Part shown: piece by piece, positions 7,775 to 10,381 of the stretch
How positions within the stretch are numbered: position 1 is the stretch's first letter
Layout of the letters: each line of letters begins with the position of its first letter
NCBI GenBank assembly: GCA_937988885.1
Contig: CALKHR010000072.1
Span: 1-10,381, forward strand
Length of the DNA stretch: 10,381 bases
From: an uncultured Roseiflexaceae bacterium
Lineage (GTDB): Bacteria > Chloroflexota > Chloroflexia > Chloroflexales > Roseiflexaceae
Direction: 5' to 3'
The notes under the pieces: generated by a model
What the model saw: only the letters and a program-made list of their open reading frames with translations
Database searches by the model: none
Told to the model about the DNA's origin: nothing
Program-made: the position numbers and the translations under genes

Positions 7775-7803
7775 TTGATGGTGCCCATTTCTTATGTTAC
7801 AAT
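7775..7803 (+). promoter_or_regulatory. Sigma-70-type promoter for the NACHT gene
   Basis: TTGATG (7775-7780) and TACAAT (7798-7803) are separated by exactly 17 bases. Transcription would start near 7810, about 33 bases before the ATG. Together with the minus-strand promoter at 7683-7691 this accounts for the 205-bp divergent gap; nothing else was seen in it. Confidence 0.5.
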
Positions 7804-7843
7804 CATTTTAAGGTGATCCTCATCTAAGCGAAACACCATTGCA

Positions 7844-10069
7844 ATGCTCGATCATGAAACCATCGCTATTCAACAACAACGGCTTCTGACGCATCGTCGG
7901 ACGTTAGCGGCTCTTCTCGATCAATACACTCGACTGGGTGATTACACGCCACCCCATGTTATCCTTGAGATAGAGGATATCCGTGCCAGTATTGCACGGA
8001 TTAAGCGAACGCTCCGAGCGCATAGTGTCGCAGTTGATGATTTACCTGATGACGAAGGCCCTCCACTGGCCATCTCCAAGTCAAGGGAGCATAAAACCTT
8101 GCCCTCCACGGGTCATTCTGATCCAACCACAGTTGGGGCGTCTCAGAATATAAATATAAGCGGCGGTAGCGTTGGTTCTGTGATAGGAACGCAGATCATT
8201 TACAATGTTGAGCGCCCCCCTGACCCCAATCGTAACGCGATGCTTCAAAAAGTGAAGTCAATATGGATAGCAAAGTATCTGGAGCGTTCTGTTACTGCGA
8301 AGGCGCGTTTGGCGCTTGGTTTGGTTGAGGTGCCTGAGGCTGTTGATTTGACATTTCAAGCCCAGTATCAGGAATTCTCTAGTCCAGAACTTACAGCACC
8401 GCCACGTATATTGTCTGCTGGAGCGTCGGTCCTCGACATATTTGAGGAATACAGTGGTGCCTTGCTGATCCTGGGAGAGCCTGGAAGTGGCAAAACAATA
8501 TTGCTGTTGGAGTTAGCGCGCGATCTGATAGCCCGTGCAGAACAGAATACAGATGATCGGATACCAGTAGTCTTTAATTTATCTTCGTGGGCATTGAAAC
8601 GCCCTCCGCTGGCTACCTGGTTGGTTGACGAATTACATAAGCAGTACCAAGTCTCGCGAGCGCTTGCTCAGTCATGGGTGCAGAACAACGAGATCATACC
8701 TTTGCTCGATGGACTCGATGAGGTACGAAAAGAATATCGTGAGGCATGCGTCACGGCTATTAACGCCTATCGGCGTGATCATGGTATGTTCTCGCTCGTC
8801 GTGTGTAGCCGCGTTGCCGATTATACGATGTTGAGGAATAAGTTACAGTTGCATGGGGCGATTCTTATTCAAACTTTGTCGCCGACACAGATCGACGCGC
8901 AGTTGAAAGAGGCTGGGAAGCAACTCCAAGGCTTGCGGGAGGCCTTCAAGCGCGATGCGACCCTGTATGAACTGGCCAAAACCCCGCTCATATTCAATAT
9001 TATGATGTTAACTTATCGGGATGTTGCTATTACTGAGCTATCGTCCCAAGGTACGTTAGAGCAGCGTAGACACCAACTTTTCGCAGCCTATATCAAGCGA
9101 ATGCTTACGCGGCGGGTGAAGCAGGAGCGTTACAATTTTGAGCGAACAATACGCAGACTATGTTGGTTGGCAGTACGAATGAATGACCATGCTCAATCGA
9201 TCTATTACTTAGAGTATATGCAACCCTCGTGGTTGATCGAGCGAGGTCAACGCAACGCGTTTATTGTTGGCACGACGATGATTGGCATCTTGGTATTTAC
9301 TATCGTTTTTATTCTCTATTTCTTGATTATATTGTTTATAACAATTGGTGAGATGAGAAGCCTGGTAGTTGCGCTCATATTGGGTTTGGTTAGCGGAGGC
9401 CCGATAGGTTTGGTCTGTGGCTTGCGAAGTCAAATTAAACCCACAGAGATTATGAGATGGTCGTCGTGGGCAAAAATAAAGCGTGGGGCAACGATCGGTC
9501 TGGTATCAGGGTTGATTGGTGGACCTCTAGTGGCGGTTGCTAGTTATTTTATCGGTTCGTTAAATGGGGAATTCATCGAGGGCCTGAATATGGCGGCGAG
9601 GATAGCTGTCGCTTTTTTGCTGGGTGGTATGGCGGTAAGCAGTTTCGATATCGTTCCAATAGAAGAGCGTTCAGATCCAAATCAAGGTATCCACCGTTCT
9701 GCATATAACGCTCTTTTAAGTGCAACAGTCTATGGCCTGTGTGGTGGGATTGCTGCAGGGTTTATCGTTCAGACCCAAGGAAGTCCATTTTTGAATGGAA
9801 TGGCAATCGGAATTATTCCCTTTTTCATCGGTGCTTTACAAGGTGGTGATGCGTGTATCCAACATGTTGCGCTGCGATTGGTTCTCTGGTTCAATCGTGT
9901 GCTTCCCCTGAGCCTCATACCGTTTTTAGATTATTGTGATGGGCAAATTATCTTGCGGAAAGTTGGCGGCGGGTACATGTTTATTCATCGTTTATTGCTG
10001 GAATACTTCGTCTCGCTCGAACAGCCTGCAAATCGCACCGATGCCTCTTCTCTTGTTCATTCCCAGTAA
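7844..10069 (+). CDS. NACHT-domain STAND ATPase with C-terminal membrane module, putative conflict/immune protein
   Basis: A 741-aa signal-transduction NTPase. Residues 1-60 are a helical domain (HRRTLAALLDQY, then PPHVILEIEDIRASIARIK) like the small effector-associated adaptor domains of bacterial conflict proteins. Residues 100-122 hold a Gly-rich beta-type motif (SQNINISGGSVGSVIG). The NACHT domain spans about 200-400: Walker A GEPGSGKT at 211-218, Walker B IPLLDGLDEV at 285-294, CSRVADY (321-327) with a sensor-like Arg, and the NACHT-typical KTPLIFNIMML at 379-389. About 6-7 membrane segments follow between 473 and 668, with soluble links MRWSSWAKIKRG and DPNQGIHRSAYNAL. The end, FLDYCDGQIILRKVGGGYMFIHRLLLEYF (694-722; key residues K706, G708-G710, H715, E720), resembles the last part of a NACHT winged helix. 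Relatives with this tail are familiar to me from Chloroflexota and cyanobacteria. The start lacks a good ribosome binding site. G+C is far below that of the neighbours. An antiviral or self/non-self role is inference; no partner gene is adjacent. Confidence 0.88.
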   Translation: MLDHETIAIQQQRLLTHRRTLAALLDQYTRLGDYTPPHVILEIEDIRASIARIKRTLRAHSVAVDDLPDDEGPPLAISKSREHKTLPSTGHSDPTTVGASQNINISGGSVGSVIGTQIIYNVERPPDPNRNAMLQKVKSIWIAKYLERSVTAKARLALGLVEVPEAVDLTFQAQYQEFSSPELTAPPRILSAGASVLDIFEEYSGALLILGEPGSGKTILLLELARDLIARAEQNTDDRIPVVFNLSSWALKRPPLATWLVDELHKQYQVSRALAQSWVQNNEIIPLLDGLDEVRKEYREACVTAINAYRRDHGMFSLVVCSRVADYTMLRNKLQLHGAILIQTLSPTQIDAQLKEAGKQLQGLREAFKRDATLYELAKTPLIFNIMMLTYRDVAITELSSQGTLEQRRHQLFAAYIKRMLTRRVKQERYNFERTIRRLCWLAVRMNDHAQSIYYLEYMQPSWLIERGQRNAFIVGTTMIGILVFTIVFILYFLIILFITIGEMRSLVVALILGLVSGGPIGLVCGLRSQIKPTEIMRWSSWAKIKRGATIGLVSGLIGGPLVAVASYFIGSLNGEFIEGLNMAARIAVAFLLGGMAVSSFDIVPIEERSDPNQGIHRSAYNALLSATVYGLCGGIAAGFIVQTQGSPFLNGMAIGIIPFFIGALQGGDACIQHVALRLVLWFNRVLPLSLIPFLDYCDGQIILRKVGGGYMFIHRLLLEYFVSLEQPANRTDASSLVHSQ

Positions 10070-10120
10070 TGCCAAGTTTGGTTAGACAGTGTTAGTTGAA
10101 AAGTGGATACCAGCTCCACC

Positions 10121-10138
10121 CCATCATCTCCGTGATGG
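10121..10138 (+). terminator. Weak hairpin downstream of the NACHT gene
   Basis: CCATCA (10121-10126) and TGATGG (10133-10138) form a 6-bp stem with a 6-base loop, 52 bases after the NACHT stop and 25 bases before the -35 box of the tRNA promoter. There is no T-tract, so its role as a terminator is uncertain. Confidence 0.25.
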
Positions 10139-10162
10139 CGCTCTGTGGCGGCCCGATGCAAT

Positions 10163-10191
10163 TTGACAGGAGCAACCTTCGCTGCTATACT
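10163..10191 (+). promoter_or_regulatory. Near-consensus sigma-70 promoter of the tRNA pair
   Basis: A perfect TTGACA (10163-10168), an exact 17-base spacer and TATACT (10186-10191). Transcription would start about 5 bases before the first tRNA. It is the strongest promoter in the window, as expected for stable RNA, and probably drives both tRNAs. Confidence 0.85.
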
Positions 10192-10202
10192 ACTTGGCGC
10201 GT

Positions 10203-10278
10203 GGGGGTGTAGCTCAGCTGGGAGAGCGCAACAATCGCACTGTTGAGGTCAGGGGTTCGAGCCCCCTCACCTCCACCA
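10203..10278 (+). tRNA. tRNA-Ala (anticodon CGC)
   Basis: The 76-base gene with encoded CCA folds into a full cloverleaf. The acceptor GGGGGTG pairs with CACCTCC, with the G3-U70 wobble that is the alanine identity element, and the discriminator is A73. The D stem is GCTC/GAGC with an 8-base loop. The anticodon stem CAACA/TGTTG encloses the loop ATCGCAC with anticodon CGC at 10236-10238, reading GCG. The variable loop has 5 bases and the T arm is AGGGG TTCGAGC CCCCT. It is followed after 12 bases by a second alanine tRNA. Confidence 0.97.
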
Positions 10279-10290
10279 CACAGACAATTT

Positions 10291-10366
10291 GGGGCTATAG
10301 CTCAGCTGGGAGAGCGCAACACTGGCAGTGTTGAGGTCAGGGGTTCGAGCCCCCTTAGCTCCACCA
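10291..10366 (+). tRNA. tRNA-Ala (anticodon GGC)
   Basis: The 76-base gene with encoded CCA. The acceptor GGGGCTA pairs with TAGCTCC, again with G3-U70 and A73, confirming alanine. The anticodon loop is CTGGCAG with GGC at 10324-10326, reading GCC and GCU. The D arm, anticodon stem, variable loop and T arm are identical to the upstream tRNA; 69 of 76 positions match. C32 and G38 could form a Watson-Crick pair, which is unusual at that site. It is probably co-transcribed with the first gene; any terminator lies beyond the window. Confidence 0.97.
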
Positions 10367-10381
10367 AACGAAAGCGCTTGC

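Noticed and set aside
7639..7843. Possible small RNA or small gene in the divergent gap before the NACHT gene
   Set aside because: The gap is accounted for by two promoters and leaders; no stable hairpin plus T-tract or ribosome-binding-site/start pair was seen.
10112..10120. AGCTCCACC resembling the 3' end of the tRNA-Ala genes, a possible attachment-site remnant
   Set aside because: Only 9 bases match (compare 10357-10365), there is no integrase, and no longer direct repeat spans the region; chance is a sufficient explanation.

Overview
The window reads as a piece of bacterial chromosome, most likely from the Chloroflexota (class Chloroflexia). This placement is an inference from protein style: a NACHT ATPase with a C-terminal membrane module, a very long membrane protein with glycosyltransferase-like topology and C-terminal beta-rich domains, and a small DUF2630-like protein. 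No phylogenetic marker was compared. Most genes are G+C-rich; the NACHT gene is clearly poorer.

Layout. Positions 18-1343 (+) hold a 12-helix MFS transporter, followed by a perfect 11-bp hairpin in the gap to the convergent gene. Positions 1397-2641 (-) hold a PLP-dependent class V aminotransferase of the 'cysteine desulfurase-like' group, which lacks the catalytic cysteine. Upstream of it lie a leader with two inverted repeats and a 75-aa DUF2630-like gene (2791-3018, -). A 246-bp divergent region with a recognisable promoter in each direction separates that gene from an M20 metallo-amidohydrolase (3265-4449, +). The amidohydrolase ends 3 bp from the stop of the convergent 1061-aa GT-C-like membrane protein (4453-7638, -). 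A second divergent promoter region (7639-7843) leads to a 741-aa NACHT ATPase (7844-10069, +). The window closes with two tandem tRNA-Ala genes (anticodons CGC and GGC) behind a near-consensus promoter.

How the genes relate. Apart from the tRNA pair, and possibly the DUF2630-like/aminotransferase pair, the genes look like independent transcription units. The transporter, PLP enzyme and amidohydrolase are compatible with uptake or turnover of small amino-acid-like compounds, but nothing in the sequence ties them to one pathway. The most interesting locus is the NACHT gene. It combines a small N-terminal domain of the adaptor type, a linker with a short beta-type motif, an intact NTPase core, and a multi-helix membrane bundle placed before the terminal winged-helix-like motif. 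Its composition is unlike its neighbours' and it lies next to tRNA genes, which fits a mobile conflict (immune) gene. No effector partner or integrase is visible.
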